A stretch of DNA of 64,000 nucleotides from Adineta vaga (GCA_021613535.1 CP075497.1:7936001-8000000); one strand, 5' to 3'; positions 47,922 through 60,830 are shown, counted from the stretch's first letter. Notes: generated by a model from the sequence alone, not told the origin. A program made the numbers and translations.

Positions 47922-50900
47922 ATGGATTATTTTCTCATCAATTCTGATGATATCAGGTAAAAAAACACAAAAATTTGAACGAATAGCTCTTGTTCACATT
48001 CAATGTTATTTACATGTCCTGTCTAAAGGGATTAGTTCCATTCTATATATACATAAGTCTCGGCATCATTCATCATCAGTAGTAGTACCAGTCCTAGGCG
48101 CTAATCCATCTATTTCATTTTATGTATACATGAGAAAGATCTGGTGTCATTTGAAATTGAACTAACATAAAGTAATTAATCGTATGTTGAAGACTAATAG
48201 AAAATGCATTTTCGGTTTTTTCTCTCTCACTCTCTCTCTTTCTTTCTCTGTTAAATTACCGATGCGTGTCCAACTGTATATATCCGATGAAAATGCCTTT
48301 CGGGGGCATTTTAGTTGATATTGGTTCTAGATAAAGAATGTCTCTTTTTCTCTTTCAACCATCTTCAATCAATGAACCATCATGTCTCTTCTCTTTACCT
48401 GTCGTTGATGACGCCCCTTTTCAAATCGCATGTGTACATATATATACATGCTGAAAAATGAATATAGACGAAAAGAAGAAGACGACGACGACGAAGAAGA
48501 AGAAGAAGATGAGATCGAACGATATAACAGAGTGATGGGAGAAAAGGACAGTATGGTCTAATGTCATGCCTGGTTGATGTCTAACTCGGTGAATTATCAT
48601 TTAATTCAATCGATCATTTCAATATATAAATGTGTCTAGTCTATCGATCTATGCCGTTGTTAATGAAGATAAAAATCTTTCTTTTGTATACGAAAATTTA
48701 AACCTATTCTGTGATAGAGTGAAGAATAAAAAAATAATCGTTTTGATCTTTGATGTTCAAGTGTAAGTTGAATAAACAAATCGAGAAGAAGAAGAAGAAA
48801 TATTTCAACAACACCTTTATTCATTTAGATTTTCTAGTTTGATGATTAACCAATATAAGATATGATATCAACAAATAATGATATGTAATGTTTTTCTATT
48901 GATTTCAGTGATTGTGAAGCAAAATCGGACAAATCAATCTCAAATAATAATGCCATAAATCTCACCTCTAAACCTATACAAAGTACTGGACGTAGTAGCC
49001 GGTAAGAAATATCATAAATAGAAATAAAATGATGATAATTTTATTCTATATTTAGACGAAAACAATTGGCGCCTCGTTCTCGACTTGTTCGTCAATGTGA
49101 TCTATGTGACTTTTCTTCCTCAAATATGAATGAATTTCGAGATCATATGAAATTCGAGCACGGTCACGAAGAAATATTTTTATGTGATACCTGTCGATAT
49201 TATTCTCTATCTTCTTATGATTTTCAATTACATTTAAATTCTCATCATCAAGATTCATCACAGAAGTAATATTAAACATCAATTGATTATTTTCTCTAGT
49301 ATATTTATATTCTTAATAATAGAAATCATCAGCAATCATCTTCATCATCAACACCACCACCGAAATCGAATCTTTTATTCCAACAACCTTCGAGTTCTAT
49401 GTTTGATGATAATATGGATGCAGACGATGATGATGATGATGATGAACATCGATTAAATATTGATGATTCCAAAGAACAAAATACAATGATTTTTGATCAT
49501 GATGAGCAGAGTTCTGAAGATGAACAGGTAAAAATTTGATTTGATTTTTGAAAAAAGATAGAACTTTTGTTTAATCGAAAGAGGGCGCACGTTCTCGGTG
49601 AGCTATGCTCTTTCAATTTAACTACAGAATGTTCGATATCGACTAATTTTTTCATGAAATTGAACGCCAAAATTTCCTTTATAAAGAAGGTATAGTTACA
49701 TATTATAAGAATCTGTATTTAAGTCATAAATATTAATTCTGAGTTTTGTGATATATAAATGAGATTGTATCATTAATACCAACAAAAAAAAAGGTATTTT
49801 TTTTAAAGTTTAACTGTCATTAAATCTCCATTGTGCAAATTCATTTTTTTCCTGTCCTGTAATGATCTTTTCATCGATCGATCAATCGATTGATCGTTCG
49901 TAATGCATAGCTTATCTATCAAATACTGACCTCGTACTAAAAAACAAATAATGATCTACTTTCAACAATTTAATTTTAAACGTCTGTTATATACAGTAGT
50001 TTCTAATCAGATAGAAGACATTTATATTCATTCTATTTCTCTTTTGATAGACATATGAAGAAAAATAAGATTTCATTTTTCTTTCAACTTCTGTTACAAA
50101 AATCGGATATTGAATTTCTATTCTTAACTTCATCTTAGGATTGAAGTTGACACTTGTTTTACCATAATACCACTTGAAAAATGATCGTTTGATCTTCCTT
50201 ATTTTCTTTTCTATCCAAACTTTATGATATAACTAATGAGATGACTAAATATTCAAATTCTCTGCTTTTTTTCATAGTACAGTCAGACAGTAACTGTGTA
50301 TATAAGAAGAAAATTTGCATCTACGGATTAAAGTTTCATTCTCGACATGTATGCAGCAGTAGTATTATTAATTACATGCGATTGACCTGTATAGTATGCC
50401 CTTTTTTTTCTTGACCATAAAAAAACGGATCATATTTATGATTGAGAATCGTGCCAACGTCAGAACAACAATTACACTTGACTAATCTGTGGAGTGAATT
50501 TTCAATTTTTCGCACCATAGAGAAAATCATTAATGATGTGTGAAACTTTCATCGGATAATAAAATGAGAAGAACAAATCAGTCTTATCATTTGTCTTATT
50601 TGAATGCAGATGTAGAAAGAAAGTATGTATGCTCCTTTTTCGATTAAAAAAAAGAGAACGATGATGATGATGATGATGATAAAAATAAAACATTTCGATT
50701 AAAACAAACATTCTCTAAATGTCTCTCCTCTTGTAGGAGAAGGAATATGAGAAGTTGCGCTCACGCATATAATTCTATTTTAGCTTTCGGAGTGTTATGT
50801 ATCATGACTGTATATTTTTTGTATTTCGATTTAGAGCTCATTTCCTGACGGTTAGAACAATCAGATATTTTTCTTTAGCCTTCTTTTTGTATAACGGTGA

Positions 50901-53900
50901 TATTATTCAGTTTTTCTTGTTTCCATATACTACTGACACTTGCTTGAAAGATCAGTTTCTCGGTCATGGTTATTGTTATTGGATGCTCATAAAATGTGAA
51001 AGAGAGAGAGAGAGATGGAGAGAAAAAGAGAAAATTTCTCTTGATGGCATTACTCTTTTTCTTTTTCAACCAATCATCATTCATTTCTCTCTCTTTCTTC
51101 TTATAGAATCCTTCTACTGGTTTAAATAAGAAACTTAATCTATCCGTTACTTCATCTCATTCACACACAACACATCAGAAGCAGCAGCAACAGCAACAAC
51201 AAATTTCATCCATTGTTTCTGATCGTAAACGTCCTTATAACGTTTCTGTTGATCCTGCTCGATATCGTCGTGTACCTGATCCTGATGATGCAAATTCAGG
51301 TATTATTATTTCATTTTATTACTTTCAGAAAAAAATTCTCTTCTCATCTCTTATAGTTAAATTTGCTTGTTCATTATGTGGTAATTTATATAAATGGAGA
51401 AAGAGTTTAAATAAACATTGGAAAGAAAAACATAACGAAGAAGAACCACCGCCTCTTGACGCACCTGTTACCATTCGACCATCGAAATTATCTCAATCAA
51501 AAACTTTGAATTCAGTTCCCGCAGAAATGTTACCAAAAATGATGAATACTAATTCATCTCAACAGCATCCTGCTTTTCCTTTTAATCCTTATACTTGGTT
51601 TAAATTAGCGACAACTATACCAACAAATCCATCTACTGATCAATCACCATTAGATCTTCGAATTAAATCAACGGAGAATCCGGAAAGTGATGAAGATGAT
51701 GGAAGAGAAAGTTCGGATGATGCATCATCATCTAGTCCACAAAATACGTATGGACAAAAGATCTTTATTTGTTCCATATGTGATCAACGATTCCTATCAG
51801 TTGAAATGGTTAATGAACATTTTGCAAAAAATCATTTAAGTGAATTAGAAAATGAAATTGCTGGTAAATTACCACCAAGAAATACGAATGTTGCTCAACA
51901 AAATGAAGAATGGAATCTAAGTGATCCTGTCAATCCATTAAAATGTATCCAATGTGATTTTGTTGGTCGATGGCCAACAGAACTTCAAAAACATGCAGCA
52001 TCACATTCAACCTCAAGACCATTTAAATGTCTTGTTTGTTCTTTAACTTATAAATGGCGTTGGGATTTAGCTAAACATTGGGATCGTGCTCATGCCAGTG
52101 GCGTCAAAGGCGCAACTTTAATTAATCCATATAAAAAACGTGATCGTGATCAAGCACGATCAATGATGGATATTCCAACGAATTTATCTGCTAAATCATC
52201 CTCCAATGCTGATCGTCATTCGATCTCCTCATCAACATCAAATGAAAATCTAACCAAATTAAATTTCAATCAACATTCTGACGATGAGCAAAGTCAAAAT
52301 TCAATACTTTCTGATAATGAAGATGAACAAAATCAAATTAAACGACTTAAACAAGATGATAATAATCTTTTATTTCTTCCACCACCACCACCCTTATCAT
52401 CAGTACCTTCTTCATTATCACCATCAATGTATTTTCCATCGGCTTTCTTTCCACATCATCCAATGTTTTCATCATTTATTAATCCTTCTCTATTACTTCA
52501 ACCAAAATTAAATTATTCAGCACGATTACCTCCTCTACCAATGAATCCAAATTTAGATTTACTTAAACAAGCATCTGCCTTTATGCATCGATCATCATCG
52601 CCAAATTCATCAAGATCTTCATCATCGTCATCACCACATCCACCTTCACCTTCCCAACAGCAACAACAACGTATACATGCTGTTGCAGCAATGCTAGCTG
52701 CTGGTGCTGGTGGAAATAATACTAATAATAACAATAATCTTCTTCTTCGACAACAACAACAACAACAACAACAACAGCAACAGCAACAGCAACGAAGAAT
52801 TGAAAAAGAAGAAAGAAATTTTCAATGTCGATGGTGTGATTATCGTGGAAGATGGAGAAGTGAATTAATTCAACATATGAGATGTCATCATGCTAAAGAT
52901 AAACCATATCATTGTTCAGCATGTCCATATGCTTCTAGTTGGAAATGGGATGTTCAAGTAAGTTGATTCAATAAATCCTAATATTAAAAGATTTCATCAA
53001 TCGTGATATTTATCTACTTATCATTAAAATATGATTGACCTAAGTATGACAATAATCAATGTCATTCTAATTTGATAGTTTGCGTTAAGGTATAGGACAA
53101 CTTAGTTATACTCTTGTTTCATGTCAAGGTCGGTTCATTCTGATCTATATCGATGAGTCAAGTTTTTTTCTTCATTTGTACTTTTGTACATCAATGAAAA
53201 TTTGTTATGCTATATAATTACTATTTTCTTTTCTTTTCCTGTTTAGAAACATGTCAAAAAACAACATGCTCATGATACTGCAAAAATTGTTGAATTACCA
53301 GACAAATATCTCTTTCAAACAACTCTCAAAGCTAAATATGAAGGAACCGATGATCGAACTTTAGCACCAACGCCATTAACTGAAGAAGATTATAGTTTTT
53401 TTGGTGCTGATGTACAAGAAAAACTTTCTTCAATTAAATATACACGTGATCGAACTTTATCGTGTCAACAATGTCCATTTTCTGCAAATTCCATGGCTGA
53501 ATTACGTCGTCATTTAATTGTTCATTCATCCGAAAGTCCATATCATTGTTTTAATTGTAATTATAAATCAAAATGGAAATGTGATGTAAAAAAACATATG
53601 AAAGTATGCAATCATCATGGTCCAGTTCTCGTTGGACGTAAAGCAATGGCTAAAGTTATGGAAGTATGTCATTGAGATGATTTTTTCTTTTATATATTGT
53701 TGTAAACATATTTCTTTATTTTTATATAGAGTCTTGGTTTAGTAATTGGTAATAATTCGACAAATTCTTCGGAAAAAGTCCTTGAACAAAAATCGCTTGA
53801 TGATGAAGAAGAAGATGAAATCATTGTTGATGAAAATCAACACGATGAAACGGATGAAAAACAAAAAATCAATACACGTCCAGCAAATAATCATCTCCGT

Positions 53901-54403
53901 TGTCGACAATGTGATTATGAAGCTGATGATCTTTCAGATTTACTTCTTCATCGAAAAAGTCATGCATTAGCTAAGAATCATATTGATTCTGATCGAAAAT
54001 ATAATAGTGATATTGAAAATGATGATAATGATCAACCAGAACAAATCTTTGATTATGGTATGTCAATACAAAAGACTCGATTTAATTGTAGAAATAAAAA
54101 ATGAATTTGTTTTGTTTTAGAATTACAATGGTTAGAAAATAATCCATTAGTAAAACAATTTACTACAGGTAAAGAAGAACTTGAATAAGAAATATAAATG
54201 ATAGAATTGATGTGATATTTTAGTTCATGAAAAAACTCGATCGATTCTTTATCAATGTTCAAAATGTAATTATCAAATCAACAATAATCATCAACATTTT
54301 CTGAATCATCTCGACCATCAACATCCGGATTTATTAGAAGTAAGACAAATTTTCTTATCACAAATAAAAACTTATTTTCTTTCTATTTTAGGATCAAATG
54401 TAA
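47922..54403 (+). CDS. Twelve-finger C2H2 zinc-finger protein
   Basis: Putative nuclear DNA-binding regulator, 1085 aa, family not identified. Exons: 47922-47956, 48909-49001, 49056-49265, 49323-49527, 51107-51299, 51357-52957, 53247-53663, 53730-54057, 54121-54168, 54224-54339 and 54392-54403 (last coding exon: three codons plus stop). C2H2 fingers begin near residues 56, 84, 249, 382, 441, 468, 734, 762, 850, 878, 974 and 1052. Several share an aromatic/basic core in the helix start: YKWRWDLAKHW, YKWRKSLNKHW, SSWKWDVQKHV, KSKWKCDVKKH. Linkers are acidic, Ser-rich, Pro-rich (LPPPPPL) and include a poly-Gln run near 52749-52791. Introns 1 (952 bp) and 4 (1579 bp) are far longer than others in the window. 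Exon 1 is chosen because its ATG and donor join exon 2 in frame; an alternative first exon is possible. Confidence 0.82.
47957..48908 (+). other. Long first intron of the zinc-finger gene
   Basis: 952 bp. Contains a CT microsatellite near 48222-48249, a perfect 8-bp hairpin at 48290-48312 (AAAATGCC / GGCATTTT around a 7-base loop), and a GAA/GAC tract at 48474-48512. No ORF of interest. Confidence 0.55.
49528..51106 (+). other. Long fourth intron of the zinc-finger gene
   Basis: 1579 bp, the longest intron in the window. Contains an 18-bp perfect palindrome (49879-49896), a (GAT)n run at about 50660-50680, and a GA run at 51000-51014. No nested gene seen. Confidence 0.6.
52749..52791 (+). 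repeat. CAA/CAG run coding poly-Gln in the zinc-finger protein
   Basis: About fourteen consecutive Gln codons, mixed CAA and CAG, just before the finger pair at residues 734-785. Confidence 0.85.
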
Positions 54404-56358
54404 ACATTTATGTCAGATATTTCCATTTTGTTTTTCGCAAGGTCTTTCTCGTCCTATGAACATTCAATTCAGATACTACACTCTTGTAATATTAACCCCC
54501 TCCCCCCCTTTTTTTGCTAGAAAAACATGCATGAATATTTCGTCTTTTTGTTCCGTTGCTTTACTTTATTCCATTCTATATGTCATTATTTGTTTTGTGT
54601 TCTTCTGTTCTTTTTTTTTATTGAAAATAAGCATGATAAGATTTATTTGATATTATTTCAACTCAAGATGGAATTATGAAGGTCGATAGAAGTGAATCAA
54701 ATGTACTTACCAAAGGCAATTAGAATACTTCTTATTTGATATCGTCTGAGTATTCTTTTTTAAATCTTAAACAATCGATGTAGATAAACAAAATGTTTTA
54801 ACTAATAAGATACTTTCAAAATCCGTTCTAAATGGTAGTATATGTTGCTGTTATTTGATTTTATATCAATCACTACAAACTAGTAATAGATGATAATATG
54901 AAATTCATATAAACGAAAAATTTAATGAATGTGTAGAAAAACACTGCAGAATGACATATCTATTGAAAATTCCATGAATCTATAGCGAGTAGAAAGAGAC
55001 TATGGACGAAGGATTCGACTTTGGCTTACTTCGGATTCTGACATACAAATGTATACATATAATTCACTTCTTAATTCGTACTCAGGACAAAGATTATACC
55101 GTTGGGCCTATAGGATCCTCAAGGAAACGATCGAAAATTTACTGGATTTTTTTCCCGAATGGAAATTAAACTGATCACATCAGTGGTATTGAATCATTAA
55201 TCGACAGCCTATTCTCAGTAAACAAGAAGATTAAAACAGCTCTTGAACTTCTTCAAGCATTGTACGTCGAATTTGTTAAGAAAATAAAAGTTATTTTTAT
55301 TCTAATTTTTTAGAAACAAAACTCATCAAACATATAAAGTATTTATATTTCCATAATCGTGATGAATCTACTATGATCTAATTGAAACGTTTTTTAAGAA
55401 TTAATATACTGAAGAAAAGAATGTAATAGCATTGTTATGACTTAGTTTTTATCGAGGAATGCTGGCTATTAGATTGTTCTATCTCTGTCTTTAACATAAC
55501 GCTTCCTTAGAACAAGATATCATCTTTTCGTCCTCCACCATTCCGATTCTGACAACATTATTTATATTTGAAATAGTTTCATTGAAATCGATGATACATT
55601 CGATCATCATCACTTAAAACTTATAACATAACTTAATTACGTCAGAATAAGTTTTATGATGATTTCATTTTTAAAATAAACAAAGACATGCAACGAATTC
55701 ACGTGGTGTTATGAAGACCTTGACGTTTCAATATAGTACCAGATTTCTTATCTCACCTGCGTACTATTGCGTAGTATAAAATCTCCTCTTTTCATTCTAT
55801 ACCTGTTCTCAACATCTTATCACCGTCTTTTTTTAGATGTCCCATGACCAAATCTAATACAACTAAATTGCGTCGCTAAATAGAAAGTGACCGCATATAA
55901 TTGAGCGTCGTATGTGGTATTTCTTTCTCTTCGGTTTTTTGTTCGTCTCGTGTCTTTTATAAACATAAAACGAAGACACAATTTCATCGTCCAAGTAGGA
56001 TATTCAATGTCAAAAGACAATCAACAACGAGACATTAATTCATTCGAACAATCATTTCAATTAGCAAATTATAATAAGGTATTCATATTTTGTTTGATGT
56101 CAGTTATGACAATTAGATTCTCTACAATGTTTGACATATTTTCATGTACTTAATGATAAACTATTTAAAGAATAACAAAAACATTCTTTCATCTTCTTCG
56201 TTTTTGCTTTCTATAAATTTTATATAAATATATCGAGTTAAATACTTTGAAATCATTCAAATCTCATATTAATCAAAGGAGTTTTTTCTTCCTTTAGCAC
56301 ATACAACTTGGTTATTATCGTCGACAATTATTCATATTAAATTTATAAGAAAAACAAA
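54404..56358. other. Intergenic region after the zinc-finger gene
   Basis: 1.95 kb AT-rich, including a C-run/T-run near 54496-54515. Short ORFs only; none has a domain I recognise. Confidence 0.5.
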
Positions 56359-56656
56359 ATGAATTCCAGCAAAGTTATTCTTTATATTATCTTTGCTATA
56401 TTTGTTCTTCATATGGAAATTTCTTTCGGTAAGTTTTTGTTTAACAATAAAAAGAATGAACTAATTTTTTTTCAATGATTGATTTTATCTAGGTAAACCT
56501 GTACATGAAGATGTTTTACCATTGAAAGAAATTTTAAAGATTGCATTAAAACTTGATGATTGTTCACGACGTATTCACGTTCAAGAACCGATACCATTAC
56601 GTTTTCGACGTGCAAATGCTCGAGATCGTTTTCCATGTACTATAAAAGGTTTTTAA
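56359..56656 (+). CDS. Small secreted peptide, possible prohormone
   Basis: 77 aa from exons 56359-56428 and 56493-56656. A hydrophobic signal peptide (VILYIIFAIFVLHMEISFG) ends near residue 24. The mature part has two cysteines (about 47 and 72) that could form one disulfide, and Arg-Arg pairs at 49-50 and 62-63 that would be convertase sites; the segment between them is 11 residues ending PLRF. There is no Gly before the second pair, so C-terminal amidation is not predicted. The intron is in phase 1 right after the signal peptide, as is common in secreted peptide genes. No family recognised; it may be a peptide hormone, or simply a small secreted protein. Confidence 0.65.
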
Positions 56657-57178
56657 TATTATGTCTTCCTTTTATCATTGATTTTCAAGTCTAAAATCAG
56701 AGAATTTATTTTTTATCAATTATTTTCTGTTCATGATAATTTATTTAATTCATATGATTTTTATATACTTTTTCAATATGCATGAATAGTAAAATCTTTT
56801 GTTTTTTTTACTTGATGTAAAAAGAAATGAAAAAATAAAGAATGATTAATTGTTTTATTTTAAATCCGATCAACAAATCTTATTGTTCCATTTTGCACTT
56901 GATCTTCGTCATATTTAATAGAAGTCAAGGACCTTTTTTTTTCTCGAATGGAAAAAAGACAATTTGAAATAGGTTTTTATTTTGAAAGAAAACGAGGATC
57001 GAATGACATAGTTATTAACACAATATTCAATATATTTCTCTGTATACTTGACATACTAATCGCCTCCTTGATTGAAGGATTAGTGACAATGCAAGATAGA
57101 GAAAAAAACATCGAACGAAACCTATAAATGAAAACGACAAGATGATAGATATACGTTTATAACAAAAACATCAGATTG
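56657..57178. other. Intergenic region before the carboxypeptidase
   Basis: 522 bp AT-rich; an AATAAA near 56835 may end the upstream transcript. No gene. Confidence 0.45.
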
Positions 57179-59162
57179 ATGATGTCTCTTCGCTACTTTC
57201 TTCTGTTTGTTGCTGTAGTCTTGGTAAATGCATCGAAAAAACGTTACGATGGGTAAATTTTTTTCCATAAAATTTCAATTGAGATAAAAATTTATTCATT
57301 TTCTCTTTCAGTAATATCCTCGTTTCTGTAACTCCATATGAAGAAGAACATTACAAGCTTTTATCTTCTCTTGAGAACGATGATGAAGTAATGTTTTGAA
57401 AAATGAAAAACTATCGATTTTATAAAATAAGTCTACATTTGATTTTGTAGCTTGATGTTTGGAATGACATCAGTCGTAACAGATCAGTTCATTTAATGTT
57501 CAATCAAACAAAAATGTCATGGATGATGCCACTTTTCGAAACTTTACATATGAAACCAGAAATTATGCACCGTAACGTTCAACAGTAAGTATTAATGAAC
57601 ATAAAACGAATTGAGATTATTCATTCTTATTCTTCTATCTTAGATTAGTTGATGTAGAAGAAAATATGCTTCGAATGCAAGCACGATCAAGTGTACCACG
57701 TGGTATTCAAGATACTTTTCATAATTATGATCAAGTAGAATCTATTTCCTTGTCCAAAAAAAGAGAAATTAAAGATTTACTTTGTTTTTCTTGAAAAATC
57801 TAGCTCAGTGATTGGTTAAAACAAATAGTAGCCACCTATCCTCAACTTGCAGTACTCCAATCCATTGGCAAAACATATGAAAATCGAGATATCTGGTTGA
57901 TTAAAGTAACATATTATAAACAAGTAAATAAACTTTCACTATCGAACTCTTCTTTTTTCAGCTTACTTCTAACAGTGGTGCAACCAACAAAAAGACTGCC
58001 TTTTTGGATTTTGGTATTCATGCTCGAGAATGGATTTCACCAGCAACTGGTGCTTATATTATCAATGAAGTATATTTAGCATATCTTCATTTATGATTCA
58101 ATTTATTTTGTTTCTGATAGTTATTAACGAAATATGCATCAGGTGGCGATGCTAAAACAATCTTAGATTCCTGGGAATTACACATTGTTCCTATGCTCAA
58201 TCCTGATGGTTATCAATATTCACATACCAAAGTTTGTAGATAAACTGAAAAATACATGAAAATAGAGTTTTTCAAACATCTTTTCAAGGAACGTATGTGG
58301 CGTAAAAATCGTAAACCAGTTGGTAATAATTGCTACGGCGTTGATCTTAATCGTAACTTTGGATATCAATTTAATACCGGAGGTAGTTCAAGTTCTCCAT
58401 GTTCGGATACATTTCATGGTGGTATTGCAATGTCTGAAAATGAAGCTAAAGCACTTCAAACTTATATGACTCCAAGAAAATGGGATACTTATTTAACATT
58501 CCATTCTTATGGACAGTAAGTTAAGATTTTTTTTACTGATCAAAATCTCTTGTAATAACTTTGTTTTTCTTTTGCTTTTCAGATGGTGGTTTACAGTAAG
58601 TGATAAATAAGCATTTCTTTTCTATAAAAATGACTTTCTTTTTAGAATTGGTAAGTAAACTAGATTAGGTGACAGTTGAACTAATTCGATATTTTCAGGG
58701 GTTATACAGGAGTCGATCCACCGAGATTTGCTGAATTGGTACGAACTAATTCAAATCTTTTCATTTTATTGTTTAGTTTTTTATAGAAAGCAAAAGCTAA
58801 AATCGGTGCTGATGCTATTAGAAGTGTTAATGGACGAGCATATACAATCGGTTCATCCGCCCAACTTCTCTGTTAGTTTTTGTCTAAAAGAATTTTTAAT
58901 CTCAAACCTCTAATTTTTTCTACAAATAGATGTTGCTAGCGGTGGTAGTGAAGATTGGACAGCTGGTTCTCTTGGCATTACATATTCTTATTGTCTTGAA
59001 TTACCACCAACAGGTGGCACTGGATTTATCGCTCCTGTCGCAGAAATTAAGAAAACTGGTAAATAGTAAATCTTTGAAATAGATATCTGTTTTTTTATCA
59101 ATATTTTTTATTCAGGTGCTGAAACGTTCGTTGGTGTTGTTGCTTATCTTAAATCATTTTAA
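57179..59162 (+). CDS. M14A metallocarboxypeptidase (carboxypeptidase A/B type)
   Basis: Secreted zinc exopeptidase proenzyme of 413 aa. Fourteen exons: 57179-57252, 57312-57387, 57451-57584, 57644-57734, 57804-57905, 57962-58069, 58121-58231, 58289-58515, 58583-58595, 58646-58650, 58699-58738, 58787-58871, 58930-59058 and 59116-59162. Signal peptide MMSLRYFLLFVAVVLVNAS; activation segment to about residue 110; catalytic domain from FHNYDQLSDWL. Zinc ligands His179 and Glu182 (GIHAREW) with the third His in FHSYGQ; substrate carboxylate binders in NPDGY and DLNRNFG; catalytic Glu about 379 (YSYCLELP). The S1' specificity position (255 in bovine CPA numbering) is Glu in GGSEDW, pointing to basic C-terminal residues. 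Exons 9 and 10 are only 13 and 5 nt. Confidence 0.92.
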
Positions 59163-59258
59163 TTTGACACGAGTGTTTAAAAAAAATAATAAATGATTGT
59201 TCGTTGTTAACTTAAAGAAAAAAAAGCTTGCATGAATGATGTTTTTTCCTTTTTTAAA

Positions 59259-60603
59259 TTAAGAATAAACAGTTTGTTCTTGATGATTTGGTAGTTGTTC
59301 TATTGTTGAAGATTTAATTTGTTCGAGAGAATTTAATGGTGCAGGTATAAATGGATATTTTTCACGCATGTTATCATCAATAGCATCGGGAACTTTACCA
59401 AGATAGTAATATGTTCGAGGAATATTTCTATCACGTTGGTATGAACGTAGATAATCGATTTCTTTAGCATCACGTGTTGTTGGTTGTCGATGACTACTAT
59501 TTGTGTTTGATCGATAATTAATATGTTTATTAATAGCATTGGTGCGATCAAGTGCAGTTGAATATATACGATCGAGACCTACACGTTTTGATTCGGAATA
59601 TAATTTACGTTCATGTGGAATATATCGATCGGTATATTCACTAGAAGAAATATTCAATTTGCAAAAAAGCAAAGTGAGAAAGAATACCTTATGTCAGGTA
59701 GAGTTTTTGAACGATGGAAAGGATGATTTTCTGTGCGATTGATATGAATAGGTTGATTTTGTGCATTTTGAGTTTTTATAATAGCACCTAAACGTGTTGG
59801 TTCACCTTCAAGTGGATGATCACTATGTTCAGGTAGCCAACAATCATTTTGTAATGCCCATTTTCGTTCGTCTGGAAACTATTAAAAAAAAATTATAATT
59901 TTCTTTACATAAATATAATCAAAAGACAAAACTTCGTATTACTCGTTCATTTCCGTAGGGTCCGCGTCTATTGTAATGTTCGTCATAACTTAAAATATAC
60001 CAATATTAATCATAAAATACAATCTCAATCAATCTTTTTTTTTGATTAACCTGGTTATAAGTTGTTTACGATCGTTGATATTATGATGACCATATATCAT
60101 TCGTCCAGGTCGTTCTTCTTGAGATAAAAGTAATTTACGCCTTAATGTCGTATCAGGCAAACAACCATCATAGGCTGGATATTCAATACGATATGTTGTA
60201 TTATGTAAATAATTTGAATCATGTGACTAAATAACGATTCAAGAATAAGAATTCATAGTTAGGAATATTTGTTTTAGCTTAAACTATTCTTCAACAAAAT
60301 TGATATGATTTTATAATTAAAAAAACAAAACGAAAAAGAAATCTGTATGACGTTGCTCTATTTTTTTTCATTTTTAATAAAAAAAAGGATTAGTTTTATT
60401 CTATTTTCATTTATAGAAATAAGCTATAATCAATCGAGTTGATGGATACTCACTTTCGATCGATCTTCGAACCAATTACCAATTAAAACATCTGTTCCAA
60501 ATCGTCGTTTTCCTTGAAATTTTTCGACATGTACTGGTACGAATGGTACATTAGCATATGTACCATCTTTTGGATTATAAAATCGATCTCCTAGACCAAA
60601 CAT
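59259..60603 (-). CDS. CFAP107: CFAP107-like axonemal microtubule inner protein
   Basis: 314 aa; exons from the 5' end 60603-60454, 60226-60051, 59988-59943, 59878-59688 and 59640-59259. Recognised from a run of conserved blocks in the vertebrate order: VLIGNWFEDR near the N-terminus, YRIEYPAY, the YDEHYNRRG block, and CWLPEHSDHPLEGEPTRLG. In vertebrates CFAP107 lies inside ciliary doublet microtubules. The C-terminal ~130 residues, rich in Tyr/Arg (YTDRYIPHERKLY and following), extend beyond the human length. The start ATG is immediately preceded by a CAG acceptor-like site. It lies downstream of AHI1 on the same strand, 227 bp away. Confidence 0.85.
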
Positions 60604-60640
60604 CTGTACAGATAATCTTCAATAGAAAAAAAAAGAAAAA
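60604..60640 (-). promoter_or_regulatory. Candidate trans-splice acceptor at the CFAP107 start
   Basis: On the minus strand a T-rich run (TTCTTTTTTTTTCTATTG) is followed by ATCTGTACAG directly abutting the ATG. It sits within the 227-bp gap after AHI1, which is what a spliced-leader acceptor in a polycistron would look like. No SL RNA gene is in the window to support it. Confidence 0.45.
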
Positions 60641-60830
60641 AGAATCAAGACAATTTAAAATAGCATTTACTCCATCTAGATTAGAAATATCTATCATTAA
60701 TCAAGATAATGTAGAAAAAGAAAACAACAACAATAATTAAACCTGTATATTGCATGAAAATGTGCAATATAAAGAAAAGCTACACATTGTATCTAAGGCT
60801 TGTTGTTTCTAATAGAAAACATTTCATGTT

